Below are positions 63,879 through 64,000 of a stretch of 64,000 bases of DNA, one piece after another. The stretch's first letter is position 1. Each line of letters starts with the position of its first letter. Made by a program: the position numbers and the translations under genes. The notes below the pieces were generated by a model. It had not been told where the DNA came from. It saw only the letters and a list, made by a program, of their open reading frames with translations, and searched no databases. Origin of the DNA: a virus; the IMG/VR virus record IMGVR_UViG_3300033179_000001, positions 1 to 64,000 of that record, one strand, 5' to 3'.

Positions 63879-64000
63879 TTAAGGCTTCACAAGGGCTAGA
63901 GCAGCGCGGGAGACCTGATACGCGCAATGTTTCCCGTGGTGCTCCTGCTCGTTAGGGAGCCACGCATGCCCACATTGTCTGCATCTAAGGCGCTCTGCTC
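63879..64000 (-). CDS. Partial gene: C-terminus of a zinc-ribbon protein
   Basis: The last 39 residues of a gene that begins beyond the window: AERLRCRQCGHAWLPNEQEHH then HCAYQ and a TAA stop. A Cys pair and a third Cys suggest a zinc ribbon. No more can be said. Confidence 0.5.
   Translation of the reverse strand, partial: AERLRCRQCGHAWLPNEQEHHGKHCAYQVSRAALALVKP

Noticed and set aside
1-64000. Integrase or att site showing a temperate phage
   Set aside because: No recombinase motifs were found; the endonucleases present are HNH or GIY-YIG homing types.

Overview
The window is part of a double-stranded DNA phage genome of the podovirus type. The short-tailed plan is inferred from a large portal, a two-gatekeeper tail (adaptor plus nozzle), several ejected internal proteins and tailspikes, with no sheath, tape measure or baseplate genes. 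The host is probably an alphaproteobacterium, likely of the Rhizobiales. This rests on several small proteins (for example the anchored protein at 62507-62917) that resemble families I know mainly from that order; no search was run. No integrase, repressor, polymerase or helicase was seen, so other genome parts probably lie outside the window.

Layout. (1) 66-990, minus strand: two regulatory or DNA-binding-like genes facing an early plus-strand operon. (2) 1089-9926, plus strand: tightly overlapping early genes including a YdcK-like beta-helix protein, a DnaQ-like exonuclease, a Bet/RecT annealing protein, a DUF1367-like protein and a DUF968-like HNH protein. (3) 9927-13765, minus strand: a lysis cassette (endolysin, holin-like membrane proteins, an NlpC/YiiX-like peptidase) ending in nested membrane microproteins. 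(4) 13931-23337, plus strand: a translationally coupled operon that encodes most of a nonulosonic acid (pseudaminic-type sialic acid-like sugar) pathway: PseB, compact PseC, compact PseI, a GNAT, a SpsF/PseF-type cytidylyltransferase, a WbpG/PseA-type amidotransferase with its HisF-like partner, and a methyltransferase. It is interleaved with small Cys-rich proteins. (5) 23349-23958: an HNH endonuclease and a truncated phage gene at the junction of the two gene blocks. (6) 23945-54045, minus strand: virion genes from capsid/terminase/portal to tailspikes, with two capsid paralogues, one of them split by a group I intron, and two tailspike paralogues. (7) 54131-57777, minus strand: a dense array of about 34 recognisable tRNA genes covering all 20 amino acids, a RusA-like gene squeezed between two tRNAs, several structured non-tRNA elements and an apparently circularly permuted tRNA. 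(8) 58201-64000, minus strand: accessory virion genes, an HNH-AP2 endonuclease, two tRNAs with CUA (amber) anticodons beside a Pth2-like peptidyl-tRNA hydrolase, and a methyltransferase remnant.

How it may work together. The sugar operon could supply a CMP-activated nonulosonic acid, and two Rossmann-type proteins in the virion block (one DUF115/Maf-like) are candidates for transferring it to virion or host targets; this is inference. The tRNA set, Pth2-like protein and CUA tRNAs suggest strong control of translation. Two virion genes without a normal start codon follow a single in-frame TAG, so amber readthrough is a testable possibility.
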